Source of the DNA: Myxococcus eversor
Lineage (GTDB): Bacteria; Myxococcota; Myxococcia; Myxococcales; Myxococcaceae
Reading direction: 5' to 3'
Assembly: GCF_010894455.1 (NCBI RefSeq)
Contig: NZ_JAAIXY010000017.1
Coordinates: forward strand, 1-64,000
Length of the DNA: 64,000 bases
In this document: one piece after another, positions 44,332-52,618 of the stretch
Layout of the letters: every line of letters begins with the position of its first letter
How positions within the stretch are numbered: position 1 is the stretch's first letter
Translations under genes and position numbers: made by a program
Notes under the pieces: model-generated
What the model was told of the DNA's origin: nothing
Seen by the model: only the letters and a program-made list of their open reading frames with translations
Database searches by the model: none

Positions 44332-45212
44332 GACTCTCTCCTCGTGGGAGACGGCACGGCGGCGAACAGCTCCGCCTGCACGGGGGAAGTTTCGGAAGGC
44401 GCCGTCACCAGACCCAGCGCTTCTCTCACCGGGCCGAAGCTGCGCCGGTGGATGGGCAGCACGCCCTTCTCCTTCAGCGCCTGGACATGGCGCGCCGTTG
44501 GATAGCCCTTGTGCTCCGCCAGGCCATAGCCCGGGTAGCGCGTGTCCAGCTCCGCCATCAGCTTGTCGCGCGTCGTCTTGGCCAGGATGGAGGCCGCCGC
44601 GATGCTCATGGAGAGCGTGTCGCCCTTGATGATGCCGCGCTGGGGCGAGGGGCACTGCGGAATCGTCCGCGCGTCCACCAGCACGTAGTCGGGCTTGAGC
44701 CCCAGGCCCTCCACCGCGCGGCGCATGGCCAGCAACCCCGCGTGGTAGATGTTGAGGCGGTCAATCTCCTCCACCTCCGCGTGGCCCACCGCCCAGGCGA
44801 CGGCGTCGCGTTTGATTGCGACCGCCAGCGCCTCGCGCTTCTCGGCGTCCAGCACCTTCTTGGAGTCGTCCAGCCCCTTGAGCCGGTAGCTCCGGGGCAG
44901 CACCGCCGCGGCGGCGGTGACGGGGCCGGCCAGCGGTGCCATGCCCGCCTCGTCCACGCCCGCGACGTGGATGTGCCCCTGCTCCCACAGCTCAGTCTCG
45001 AAGCGCAGCAGGTGCCGCAGCCGCTGACCCTCGGAGCGGTTCTTCTCCTGCCGGGCCCTGATGCGCCGGGCGAGCGCCTGGGCGCCCCGTCGCGGATCCG
45101 CGTCGAGCGCCTCCAACAGGCCGTTCGGAACGGGGTTCGCCTGGGTGACGAAGCGCTCGGTCAGCTCACCGAGGGCACACTGAAGCCACTGTTCCCGGCT
45201 ATCGATGGACAT
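44328..45212 (-). CDS. rnhB: Ribonuclease HII with altered GRG motif and N-terminal extension
   Basis: A 294-residue RNase HII; typical length is about 200. The catalytic core starts near residue 80: HVAGVDEAG carries D87 and E88, LDDSKKVL, VDARTIPQC and KGDTLSMSIAAASILAK the other conserved groups. The usual GRG motif that follows DEA and reads the RNA-DNA junction is G-M-A here (DEAGMAPLAGPV). About 80 extra N-terminal residues are charged and helical (DADPRRGAQALARRIRARQE). It removes RNA primers and misincorporated ribonucleotides. It overlaps the DUF2325-like gene. Confidence 0.9.
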   Translation of the reverse strand: MSIDSREQWLQCALGELTERFVTQANPVPNGLLEALDADPRRGAQALARRIRARQEKNRSEGQRLRHLLRFETELWEQGHIHVAGVDEAGMAPLAGPVTAAAAVLPRSYRLKGLDDSKKVLDAEKREALAVAIKRDAVAWAVGHAEVEEIDRLNIYHAGLLAMRRAVEGLGLKPDYVLVDARTIPQCPSPQRGIIKGDTLSMSIAAASILAKTTRDKLMAELDTRYPGYGLAEHKGYPTARHVQALKEKGVLPIHRRSFGPVREALGLVTAPSETSPVQAELFAAVPSPTRRES

Positions 45213-45420
45213 GCTTGCGGACCCGAGCGGCTACCGGAACGGTAGGACTCCCCGATGAGGGAACGCGGTGCCCACCACAACACGTCCCCACCGCCGTACA
45301 CACGGGAGCGCCCGACTGGTGGGTGGCTCCGAGGACGGGGGAGTGACGCGACGAGGCGGGCATGCGGGTCTGACGCATGCAGACAGCCGTACCGCAGGCG
45401 ACCGGCTCAATTCAACCTCC

Positions 45421-45449
45421 CCGGTGATTTCTCCCGAGGAAATCACTGG
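45421..45449 (-). terminator. Hairpin downstream of the hypothetical lipoprotein
   Basis: A stem GTGATTTC/GAAATCAC (45424-45431 with 45439-45446), extended by three pairs including one G-T, with a seven-base loop. It lies about 35 bases beyond the minus-strand lipoprotein stop at 45483, as expected for its transcript end. The rest of 45213-45482 holds no gene that I can support. Confidence 0.5.
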
Positions 45450-45482
45450 GAAGCCCGGAGAAGTTGGAGGCCAGATGAGTTC

Positions 45483-45866
45483 CTACGGACTCAGCTCCAG
45501 CGTCAATTCGGCCGGTTCAGGTACGCAGTTGCAGGTGTCACACACCCATTCGACGCGCGATGCGGGCGAAATCTTGGAGCCGGCGGTGGCGACCACTCGT
45601 ACCGGGCTGGGGGCGAGCCGCTCATTGACGGCGGTGGTGACGCCGTCGCCGTCGGTGACGCCGGAGACGCTCGCGTTGGAGGTGAGGTTGGTGGCCGTGA
45701 CGGTGGCGCCACGCACGCGTGCGCCGTCCGCCGAGACGACCGCCACGCGCAATGCCATCAGCGTCGCCTCGCAGTCGTCGAGGCCGCGCTCCATGCGAGG
45801 CGCGTCATCACATCCCGCGAGCAGGCTGAGTCCGATGAGCCATGAGAGTCCACGCACCCGAATCAT
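45483..45866 (-). CDS. Hypothetical lipoprotein, Ig-like/carboxypeptidase-regulatory-like
   Basis: A 127-residue lipoprotein starting at ATG 45866, with signal LSWLIGLSLLAGC (lipobox LAGC). The mature part looks like a small beta-sandwich (VAVVSADGARVRGATVTATN, then GVTDGDGVTTAVNERL), the pattern of carboxypeptidase-regulatory or Ig-like domains, and ends with a CDTCNC motif whose Cys may form disulfides. Function unknown. It starts 43 bases after the zinc-ribbon/TPR membrane gene on the same strand and is probably co-transcribed with it. Confidence 0.7.
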   Translation of the reverse strand: MIRVRGLSWLIGLSLLAGCDDAPRMERGLDDCEATLMALRVAVVSADGARVRGATVTATNLTSNASVSGVTDGDGVTTAVNERLAPSPVRVVATAGSKISPASRVEWVCDTCNCVPEPAELTLELSP

Positions 45867-45909
45867 GCGTGGAAGGTGATGACGGCGCGCGCGCTCGGCA
45901 ATGCCCGAC

Positions 45910-47361
45910 TCAGTCGGAAGTGAGCCTCGTGCGTTCACCTGCGTACCTTGCGGCGCTGGTGTCGGGGTAGCGGTGCAGCACGTACCGGTACACTTCCTCC
46001 GCGCGGGCCGTGTCGTTCATCCGCTCGCCCAGCACGCGCGCCAGCATCACCAGGGCGCGGGGCGCGGTGGGTGAATCCGGTGCCACGTCCGCCGCCCGTT
46101 CCAACGCGGTGACGGCCAATGGGAAGTTTCCTTCCACCGCCGCGGCCTGCCCGATGAACAGGTGGTGCTCCGAGGGCACACGCGAGGAGGGAAGTTGCTC
46201 CAGCGCGGCATAGAGCTCCAGGGCCCGGGGCACGTCGCGCGCGCCCACCGCTGTCGCCAGGGCGGAGAGTTGCTCGGTGGCGTCCACCCGTGTCGCTGGG
46301 GCTTCCTCCGGAGGCGAACCCGGTTCCGCGCGGCCTTCCGTCAAGCCCCCCATGGCGTGGAGCGAGGGCGCGTCCCGCAGCGGCCGGGTGCTCCCCAGCA
46401 CGGGCTCCAGGTAGTCCCGGGCGTCTCCGTAGCCCACCTGGTCCCCCCGGACGTACAGGAGCAGGCCCAGCACGTGCGCCGCGAGGAACGGCACGACCAG
46501 CGTGACGCACTCCGACAGGAAGCGGGAGATGACCAGCCACTCCAGCGCGCGGAGCCCGCCGGCCACGGCATGGGCCACGCCCTGGAGCAGCACCAGCACC
46601 GCGAGGGTGGCGGTGGTCAGCAGGTAGTCGGAGCCCAGGCCCCGGGCCAGGCCGAGCACCAGGCGCGGGTCCAGCATGCGCCACGGCGGCTGGCCCGTCG
46701 CGGCGAGCAGGAGCCCCATGGGCAGCCACAGGCCGCCCACCAGCAAGAGGCCCCAGAACACGGGGTCCGAGAGCAGGCCCGGCGGCAGCTGCCACTGGAG
46801 GAACCAGGCGAAGGCGTCCAGCTTCGCGGAGGCGCCGCGGTGGGCCAGGTATCCGTAGGCGAGCGCCGGAAGGCTCGCGAGCACGAAGACCATCAGCCCG
46901 CGCAGGCCGGGGATGATGGCGTCGCGGAACACGTCGTTGAAGTCGGGGATGTCCAGCGACGTGTCGCCGCGCGCGGACTCCCGCACCAGGCCGAAGAACG
47001 TCGCCCAGAACAGGCCTCCATAGAGCGCGATGAGGGGCGCGCGCATCATCAGGAAGGACATCTCCGTGAGCCAGCTCACCACGGTGAGGAACAGGCCGAG
47101 CGCTATCAGGAGCTGGAGCCCGGCGGCGGAGAAGGGGTAGCGCCAGGCCTTCTTCAGTCGGTGCGACAGCGGCACCACGCCCCGGTGGATGCTCAGGGTT
47201 CGAGCATCGCCACCGCACAGGCCGCACGCTTCCAGCTCCACCGTCTGGACGCGGCGCCCCACGGCGCACTCGGGGCACAGCGCCGCGCCGCAGGTATTGC
47301 AGCGCCAACCGGCGAGGGCCTTGGGATGTCGCTGACAGAAGGACGGGGTGGAGTGTGGCAT
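45910..47361 (-). CDS. Membrane protein with N-terminal zinc ribbon and C-terminal TPR
   Basis: A 483-residue protein. The N-terminus (CQRHPKALAGWRCNTCGAAL then CPECA and CGLCGG) has the spacing of a B-box-like or double-zinc ribbon. Residues about 75-300 contain about six hydrophobic helices (LLIALGLFLTVVSWL, LLLVGGLWLPMGLLLAA), followed by a TPR-like region (ALELYAALEQLPSS, ALVMLARVLGERMNDTARAE). Such proteins are common in myxobacteria but functionally undefined; the ribbon and TPR suggest protein-protein interactions at the inner membrane. It is upstream of a lipoprotein gene and 12 bases downstream of the M61 peptidase gene, same strand. Confidence 0.75.
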   Translation of the reverse strand: MPHSTPSFCQRHPKALAGWRCNTCGAALCPECAVGRRVQTVELEACGLCGGDARTLSIHRGVVPLSHRLKKAWRYPFSAAGLQLLIALGLFLTVVSWLTEMSFLMMRAPLIALYGGLFWATFFGLVRESARGDTSLDIPDFNDVFRDAIIPGLRGLMVFVLASLPALAYGYLAHRGASAKLDAFAWFLQWQLPPGLLSDPVFWGLLLVGGLWLPMGLLLAATGQPPWRMLDPRLVLGLARGLGSDYLLTTATLAVLVLLQGVAHAVAGGLRALEWLVISRFLSECVTLVVPFLAAHVLGLLLYVRGDQVGYGDARDYLEPVLGSTRPLRDAPSLHAMGGLTEGRAEPGSPPEEAPATRVDATEQLSALATAVGARDVPRALELYAALEQLPSSRVPSEHHLFIGQAAAVEGNFPLAVTALERAADVAPDSPTAPRALVMLARVLGERMNDTARAEEVYRYVLHRYPDTSAARYAGERTRLTSD

Positions 47362-47373
47362 CCGCCCGGCAGC

Positions 47374-49143
47374 CTACGTCGTGCCAGGGGCCTCGTCCCA
47401 GGGGGCTCCGAGCCAGACCTGGTACGCGGACTTCTGCGCCTCGGTGGGCTTGTCCACGCGCGAAAGCCACACGGCCTCCACGGGCTTGGCGCCCAGCACC
47501 ACCGGGACTTCCAGCAGCTTGTCGCGGCGGAACACCGTCACCCGCACCGTCTCCCCGGGCCTGCGGTCCTCGCAGCGGCTCATCAGCGCTGCGCCGTCCG
47601 CCTTCCAGCCATCGAGCGCCACCACGTCGTCCTCCGCGTACAGCCCCGCCTCCTGCGCCGGCGAGCCTTCCAGCACCGTGGCCACCGTGGCGTTCCCCTT
47701 GAGGGTGACGCCCAGCCAGCCCTTCGGCTTGGACTCCTTGCCCTTGGGCGGCGTGCCACCCCTGTCGCTCGCGGACTCCCGGGTGCGGAAGTTCATCTCC
47801 AGGCCGACGTGCGCCAGGACGGAGTAGTCCAGCTCCTCCGTGGTGCGCAGCGCGCGGTCGAAGAAGGGCGTCAGGTCCACTCCCGCCACCTCGCTCGCCG
47901 CCGCCTCCACGCCGTCCTCATTCACTCCGGAGCCATCTCCGTGGCGCCGCCACAGGAGCCGCAGCACGTCATCCAACCCGCGCGCGTCGCTGGTGGCCCG
48001 GCGGATCTCCAGGTCCAGGAGCGCCGAGACGACTTCGCCCTTCAGGTAGTAGGAGATGGCGCTGTTGGGCGAGTTCTCGTCCGGCCGGTAGTGCTTCACC
48101 CAGCTCAAGAGCGACGCCTCCAGCAGCGTCTGCGTGCGCCGGCCCGGCGTCGAGTGCAGCGCGGTGAGCGTCTCCCCCAGTCGCGTGAGGTAGCGCTGCG
48201 CGGACATCAGCCCCGCGCGCCGGACGATGAGGTTGTCGTAGTACGCGGTGGTGCCCTCGAAGGCCCACAGCAGGGAGGTGTAGTTCTCCTTCGAGTAGTC
48301 GAAGGGCACCAGCGCCCGGGGCTTCACCCGCTTGACGACCCACAGGTGGAAGTACTCGTGCGCGGCCAGCGTCAGCAAGTCCTCCCAGCCCCGGCCGGTG
48401 GACAGCGCCGTGCGAGGGAAGAGCAGGGCGGTGCTGGCCTGGTGCTCCAGGCCTCCGCGCCCCTTGTCCGTCAGGTACAGGAGGAAGAGGTAGCGCTGCA
48501 TGGGCAGCCCACCGAAGAGGCGCGCCTGCACCTCGCACAGGCGCTGGAAGTCCGCGCACAGCCGGTCCGGGTCCGCCGGCGTGTCACCCCAGACGACGAT
48601 GTCGTGCGGCACGCCCGCCGCGGTGAAGCTCAGCGGCGTGTGGGGGCCCACCTCGAAGGGGCTGTCCACCAGCGTGTCGTAGTCCGGCGCGATGAAGGCG
48701 CCGCCGCGCTGGCCCAGCGCGCAGAAGGTGCTCCAGCCCTGGGGCGCCTCCACCGTGACGTGGTGCTCCAGGCCGCGCGTGGCCTCCGTGTAGAGGAACA
48801 CGGTGGCGCCGTTGAGGTACGCGTGGGTGCCGTCCACGTGGCTGGTGCGCACCGTCAGCTCGTTGGCGTAGACGCGGTAGCGCAGCGTGACGGCCTGGCC
48901 TCCGGCATTCACGCACCAGGTCTGCTTGTCCACGCGCCGCGCCGTCAGCGGCGAGCCGTCCTGCGTCGTCGCCGTGAGGTCCTGGACGTGCCGCGCGAAC
49001 TCGCGCACCAGGTAGCTGCCCGGCGTCCATACCGGCATCAGCGCGTCGAGGACGGCGGGGCCCGCCGGGAAGGTGACCTCCACATCCACGAGGTGCGAGT
49101 GGGGCCGGGGCAGGGTGACGCGGTAGCGGACGCAAGGGGACAT
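47374..49143 (-). CDS. M61-family glycyl-aminopeptidase-like metallopeptidase
   Basis: A 589-residue M61 peptidase. The N-terminal beta domain (YRVTLPRPHSHLVDVEVTFP) is the M61 N-domain; the catalytic part has LAAHEYFHLWVVKRVKP with the HExxH zinc motif, and LEHQAS before it. A PDZ domain is near the C-terminus (LGVTLKGNATVATVLEGSPA). M61 enzymes release N-terminal Gly or Ala residues from peptides. No signal peptide is visible, so it is probably cytoplasmic. It lies between the methyltransferase and zinc-ribbon/TPR genes, with gaps of 24 and 12 bases, so an operon is likely. Confidence 0.88.
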   Translation of the reverse strand: MSPCVRYRVTLPRPHSHLVDVEVTFPAGPAVLDALMPVWTPGSYLVREFARHVQDLTATTQDGSPLTARRVDKQTWCVNAGGQAVTLRYRVYANELTVRTSHVDGTHAYLNGATVFLYTEATRGLEHHVTVEAPQGWSTFCALGQRGGAFIAPDYDTLVDSPFEVGPHTPLSFTAAGVPHDIVVWGDTPADPDRLCADFQRLCEVQARLFGGLPMQRYLFLLYLTDKGRGGLEHQASTALLFPRTALSTGRGWEDLLTLAAHEYFHLWVVKRVKPRALVPFDYSKENYTSLLWAFEGTTAYYDNLIVRRAGLMSAQRYLTRLGETLTALHSTPGRRTQTLLEASLLSWVKHYRPDENSPNSAISYYLKGEVVSALLDLEIRRATSDARGLDDVLRLLWRRHGDGSGVNEDGVEAAASEVAGVDLTPFFDRALRTTEELDYSVLAHVGLEMNFRTRESASDRGGTPPKGKESKPKGWLGVTLKGNATVATVLEGSPAQEAGLYAEDDVVALDGWKADGAALMSRCEDRRPGETVRVTVFRRDKLLEVPVVLGAKPVEAVWLSRVDKPTEAQKSAYQVWLGAPWDEAPGTT

Positions 49144-49167
49144 GGCCGGGCCTTTCTTCCAGGCAGG

Positions 49168-50715
49168 CTACTTCGCTCGGACGAGGACGGCGCCGAAGAA
49201 GCCGTCGGTGCCGTGGAGGTGCGGCGCCAGGCGCAGGAACGGGCCGGGGCCCACCTTGGCGCCCAGCTCCGGCCCCAGCAGCTCCGCCACCGGGCGCACG
49301 GTGTACTCGGGGTGCCGCGAGAGGAAGTCCTCGATGACGGCCTCGTTCTCCTCGCGCAGCACGCTGCACGTGCCGTAGATGAGCCGGCCACCGGGCTTCA
49401 CCATCCGCGAGAAGCGCTCCAGGAGCGCCTTCTGCCGGGCCACGTGCTCGGCCAACTGCTCGGGCGTCAGGCGGTAGCGCGCGTCCGGCTTGCGGCGGAA
49501 CGTGCCGGTGCCGCTGCACGGCGCGTCCACCAGCACCCGGTCCGCCTTGCCCGCGAGCGAGTCCAGCGAGGAGTCCGCCTCCGGCCCCTCCGCGGCGATG
49601 AGCTGGGCGCGCACGTTGTGCACCCCGGCGCGGCGGGCCCGCTTCTTGAGGTCCTCCATGCGCCGCGTGTCGATGTCCAACGCGTGCAGGTCTCCCCGGT
49701 TCTTCATCTGCGCGGCCAGTTGGAGCGTCTTGCCGCCCGCGCCCGCGCACGCATCCACGACGCGCGTGGGAGGCGCGTCCACCAGCATGCCGAGCAACTG
49801 GCTGCCCTCGTCCTGGATTTCGAGGAAGCCCTCGCGGAAGGTCTCCAGCGAGAAGACGTTCATGCGCGTCTCCAGGTGCAGGCCCATGGGAGACAGCAGG
49901 GAGGGCTTGCACTCCACCTCCTCGGTGGCCAGGCGCTTCGCCAGCGCGTCGCGGTCCTCCTTGAGGAGGTTGGCGCGGACGGTGAGGGGAGCGCGCTCGT
50001 TCATCGCCTCGGCGGCGCGCGCGGCGTCCTTGCCGTACAGAGCGAGGAAGCGCTCGGCGAGGAAGTCCGGCAGCGAGGCGGCGATGGGGAAGCGCTTCTT
50101 CTCCGGCAGGGCCTCCAGCGCGGCGGCGGCCTGGGGCAGCGCGCCCAGGGCGGAGGCATCCACGGACGTCAGCGACGAGGTGCGCGACACATCGCCCAGC
50201 GCTTCACCGTGGAGGATTCGGGAGGCGGCCAGGCGCAGGACGTCCTGACGGGTGGAGTCCAGCGACTCGAAGCCCGGGTGGGCGCGGGACAGGAGGAAGT
50301 CCACCGTGCGCTGGCGGCGCAGCAGGGCGTAGACGCGCTCGGCGACGGCGCGGCGCTCCGACGAATAGAGGTTGGTCTTCCGGCGCAGCGTGAAGTCCAG
50401 GGCCCGGTCCGACAGGCGGCCTTCATGGCGCACCAGCGCGTACGCCTCCAGGCAGGCCTGGAGCACCAGGTCCTCTCTCACGGGCCGGGGAGAGCGCGCC
50501 TGCTCCTTGAGCGTGGGCTTCTTGCTGTGCGGACGCTCGTTGGTGGACTTCTTCGCGGTGTGGTGCCGCGAGGTCGCGGAGGGGCGCGAGGTCCCCGAAG
50601 AGCGCGAGGCCCCGGAGGAGGGGCGCGAGGTCCCCGACGAGCGCGAGGTCCCGGAGGAGGGGCGCGAGGTCGCGGACGAGCGCGAGGTGGGGCGGGATTT
50701 GGATTTCTGGGCCAT
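49168..50715 (-). CDS. RsmB/NOP2-family rRNA (cytosine-C5) methyltransferase
   Basis: A 515-residue SAM-dependent methyltransferase. Residues 1-60 are a Ser/Arg/Thr-rich repeat; then an NusB-like helical domain (about 80-210); then the catalytic domain with VVDACAGAGGKTLQLAAQ (SAM loop), DAPCSGTGTFRRKPDARYR (catalytic Cys) and YGTCSVLREENEAV (second Cys). This is the architecture of RsmB, which methylates C967 of 16S rRNA, but this copy stands alone without fmt or def. The ATG at 50715 is chosen; ATG 50736 is possible and neither has a clear ribosome-binding site. Confidence 0.88.
   Translation of the reverse strand: MAQKSKSRPTSRSSATSRPSSGTSRSSGTSRPSSGASRSSGTSRPSATSRHHTAKKSTNERPHSKKPTLKEQARSPRPVREDLVLQACLEAYALVRHEGRLSDRALDFTLRRKTNLYSSERRAVAERVYALLRRQRTVDFLLSRAHPGFESLDSTRQDVLRLAASRILHGEALGDVSRTSSLTSVDASALGALPQAAAALEALPEKKRFPIAASLPDFLAERFLALYGKDAARAAEAMNERAPLTVRANLLKEDRDALAKRLATEEVECKPSLLSPMGLHLETRMNVFSLETFREGFLEIQDEGSQLLGMLVDAPPTRVVDACAGAGGKTLQLAAQMKNRGDLHALDIDTRRMEDLKKRARRAGVHNVRAQLIAAEGPEADSSLDSLAGKADRVLVDAPCSGTGTFRRKPDARYRLTPEQLAEHVARQKALLERFSRMVKPGGRLIYGTCSVLREENEAVIEDFLSRHPEYTVRPVAELLGPELGAKVGPGPFLRLAPHLHGTDGFFGAVLVRAK
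50579..50692 (-). repeat. 39-bp tandem repeats coding Ser/Arg/Thr N-terminus
   Basis: Three units of about 39 bases beginning GAGGGGCGCGAGGTC (units at 50579-50617, 50618-50656 and a partial at 50657-50692) encode the thirteen-residue SRSSGTSRPSSG-type repeat at the methyltransferase N-terminus. They differ at a few positions only. Confidence 0.8.
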
Positions 50716-50763
50716 GGCTGCAGGGGGCCTTTGCATCCCCCGGGCGGGTTGACAAGCGGGGAA

Positions 50764-50810
50764 AGCAAACCCGGGTGGTCGGGGACGCTCGGTCCACCGA
50801 CACACCCGGG
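50764..50810 (-). terminator. Intrinsic terminator after the metallophosphatase gene
   Basis: On the minus strand CCCGGGTG pairs with CACCCGGG (50803-50810 with 50770-50777), with a further short inner stem, and is followed by TTTGCTTTCCCC. It lies about 40 bases after the metallophosphatase stop at 50850, separating that operon from the methyltransferase gene. Confidence 0.75.
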
Positions 50811-50849
50811 CGGGGAGCTCGCTCACCCGAGGGGAGCGAGGGAGGGGGT

Positions 50850-52490
50850 TCAGGGGCGCTGGCTGGCGCGGCGCCGACGGAGCAGACCGGCCACCAGCAG
50901 GCCCGCGGCGGGGAGCAGGGCGGCGGTGGGACCCGCGGCGCAGCCTCCGCCGGAGCCGCCTTCGTCGTCGGTGCTCGGCGTGCCCGTCGTCGGCGGAGAG
51001 GGGCGGTCGTCCGGAGTGCCCGTCGAGGGGGGCCCCGCGTCGGTGCCGCCACCCGTCTCGCCACCTGACGCCGCGCTGACGGTGACGACGGACGTCGCCG
51101 TGCGCGTCACCGCGCCGAAGGCCGCCGTCGCCGTCACCGTGTACTGGCCGGCCTTGGCGTAGGTGTGCTCCGCCGTCATGCCCTCGGCCGAGCCACCGTC
51201 TCCGAAGTCCCACGTCACCGGGACGTCCGAGGACGTCGCCGCGCGGAAGAGGGCGCGGTGGGGGGCCACGCCGCGCTCACCCTCCACCGTGACGGACAGG
51301 GCATCCGCCGGGGGCGGCTGTTCCACGGGCGGCAGGTCCTTGCGCAGCGTGAAGCTGTCCAGCACCTTCTCGTCCGTGGTGATGAGCTTCGCGGTGAGCA
51401 CGCCCTCCACCACCTCCACGTCGAGGAAGCCGTGCGCCTTGTTGTCGCGCACCTGGCTCCAGCTCGGCTGGCCCACGGAGAACGCGCGCAGGGCCGCGCC
51501 GCCGCCGCCCACCACCAGGTAGGGGATGCCGCCCGAGGACGCGACGCCGTCACCCTGCATCAGCTTGCTGCGCTCATAGTTGTGGTCATGCCCCGTCAGC
51601 ACCAGGTCCACGCCGTACTTCTCGAAGAGGGGGCCGAACTGGCGGCGCATGGTGAGCTGCGAGCCGTGCTCACCGCTGGACCAGGGCGGGTGGTGGAAGA
51701 AGACGACCTTCCATGGCTGCGTCGTCCCGGCCAGGTCCGTCTGCAGCCACGCCTTCTGGTCCGCCAGCGAGCAGCGCTCCGCGGACGACAGGCCGATGGC
51801 GCAGTTGGAGTCGAGCGACACGAAGTGCACATGCCCCCAGTCGAAGGAGAAGTAGCGCTCCGAGCCCGCCGGGTTGTTGGTGGGCATGTAGAGGTTGTCC
51901 AGGTACGGCTGCCCCTGGTCCGTCACGTACTCGTGATTGCCGGGCGAGGCGAAGAGAGGCACTTCCGCCAGCAGCGCGGCCATGGGGGCGAAGAGGTGGT
52001 CCTGGAAGTCGGCCTCGGTGCCATCCGGGTAGGCGTTGTCACCCAGGGCCACGAACAGCTCCGGCTTGCGCGCGAGCATGTCGGCGGCCACCAGCTTCTG
52101 GTCCGAGCCGCCCGTGCCGAAGTCGCCCACCGCCGCGAAGTGCACGCGGCGCGTTCCGGGCTCGGGCGCGGTGGTGAAGCGTTTGACGGGCGTCTTGAGG
52201 CCGCACGCGCTGACCTCGTAGGAATATTCCGTGGCGGGCTTCAGGCCGGTGAGCACCACGGCATGGACGCGGCCGGAGGCCTCCGAGCGGGCGACCTCGC
52301 TCACCGCTCCCACGCCGTACCGCACCTCGGGCGAGCAGTTGGCCGCCAGTCGGAACGCCACCAGGGCGGTGTCCGGTCCGACTTTCTGGAGGTAGGGGTC
52401 GCGAGCGAGGACGCCCGCGGAAGCCACGCCCGACACCAAGGTCAGGGCCACGGCCAGGGGACGCGGGTTGAAGCGGGTCTTCCGATGCAT
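50850..52490 (-). CDS. Secreted metallophosphatase (purple-acid-phosphatase type) with PKD and MYXO-CTERM tail
   Basis: A 546-residue exported protein. After a signal (PLAVALTLVSGVASAG) come a fibronectin-like N-domain (about 30-125) and a metallophosphoesterase domain with VGDFGTGGSDQ, ALGDNAYPDG, SPGNHEY, FFHHPPWSSGEHG and LTGHDHNYERS, giving all five metal-binding blocks. A PKD domain follows (VTWDFGDGGSAEGMTAEHTY), then a Thr/Gly/Pro linker and the MYXO-CTERM-type end GGGCAAGP...LLPAAGLL...RRRR. It should hydrolyse phosphate esters outside the cell. A small hairpin sits before its ribosome-binding site, and the candidate polyphosphate operon lies 128 bases upstream on the same strand. Confidence 0.9.
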   Translation of the reverse strand: MHRKTRFNPRPLAVALTLVSGVASAGVLARDPYLQKVGPDTALVAFRLAANCSPEVRYGVGAVSEVARSEASGRVHAVVLTGLKPATEYSYEVSACGLKTPVKRFTTAPEPGTRRVHFAAVGDFGTGGSDQKLVAADMLARKPELFVALGDNAYPDGTEADFQDHLFAPMAALLAEVPLFASPGNHEYVTDQGQPYLDNLYMPTNNPAGSERYFSFDWGHVHFVSLDSNCAIGLSSAERCSLADQKAWLQTDLAGTTQPWKVVFFHHPPWSSGEHGSQLTMRRQFGPLFEKYGVDLVLTGHDHNYERSKLMQGDGVASSGGIPYLVVGGGGAALRAFSVGQPSWSQVRDNKAHGFLDVEVVEGVLTAKLITTDEKVLDSFTLRKDLPPVEQPPPADALSVTVEGERGVAPHRALFRAATSSDVPVTWDFGDGGSAEGMTAEHTYAKAGQYTVTATAAFGAVTRTATSVVTVSAASGGETGGGTDAGPPSTGTPDDRPSPPTTGTPSTDDEGGSGGGCAAGPTAALLPAAGLLVAGLLRRRRASQRP

Positions 52491-52499
52491 GCAGCCTCC

Positions 52500-52517
52500 T
52501 CCCGAACCATTTCGGGA
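52500..52517. promoter_or_regulatory. Small palindrome just before the metallophosphatase ribosome-binding site
   Basis: TCCCGAA-ccat-TTCGGGA is a perfect 7-bp inverted repeat ten bases upstream of the start at 52490, next to an AGGAGGC ribosome-binding site. It could be an operator or a translation-control hairpin. It does not resemble a PHO box that I know. Confidence 0.4.
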
Positions 52518-52618
52518 CGGAGGCCCAACCGTTCACTCGGCGACCTTCATCCGGTGAGGAGACAGGCGCCAGGCGGCGAGGCAGGCCCTCGCACGCCCCA
52601 CGCCTGTCCCACCGGGCG

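Noticed and set aside
46162..51162. A 5-kb plus-strand open frame covering several minus-strand genes.
   Set aside because: It lies antisense to the TPR membrane protein, M61 peptidase and methyltransferase genes, all with clear motifs. Its product is His/Arg/Gly/Gln-rich without domains, typical of a shadow frame in high-GC DNA.
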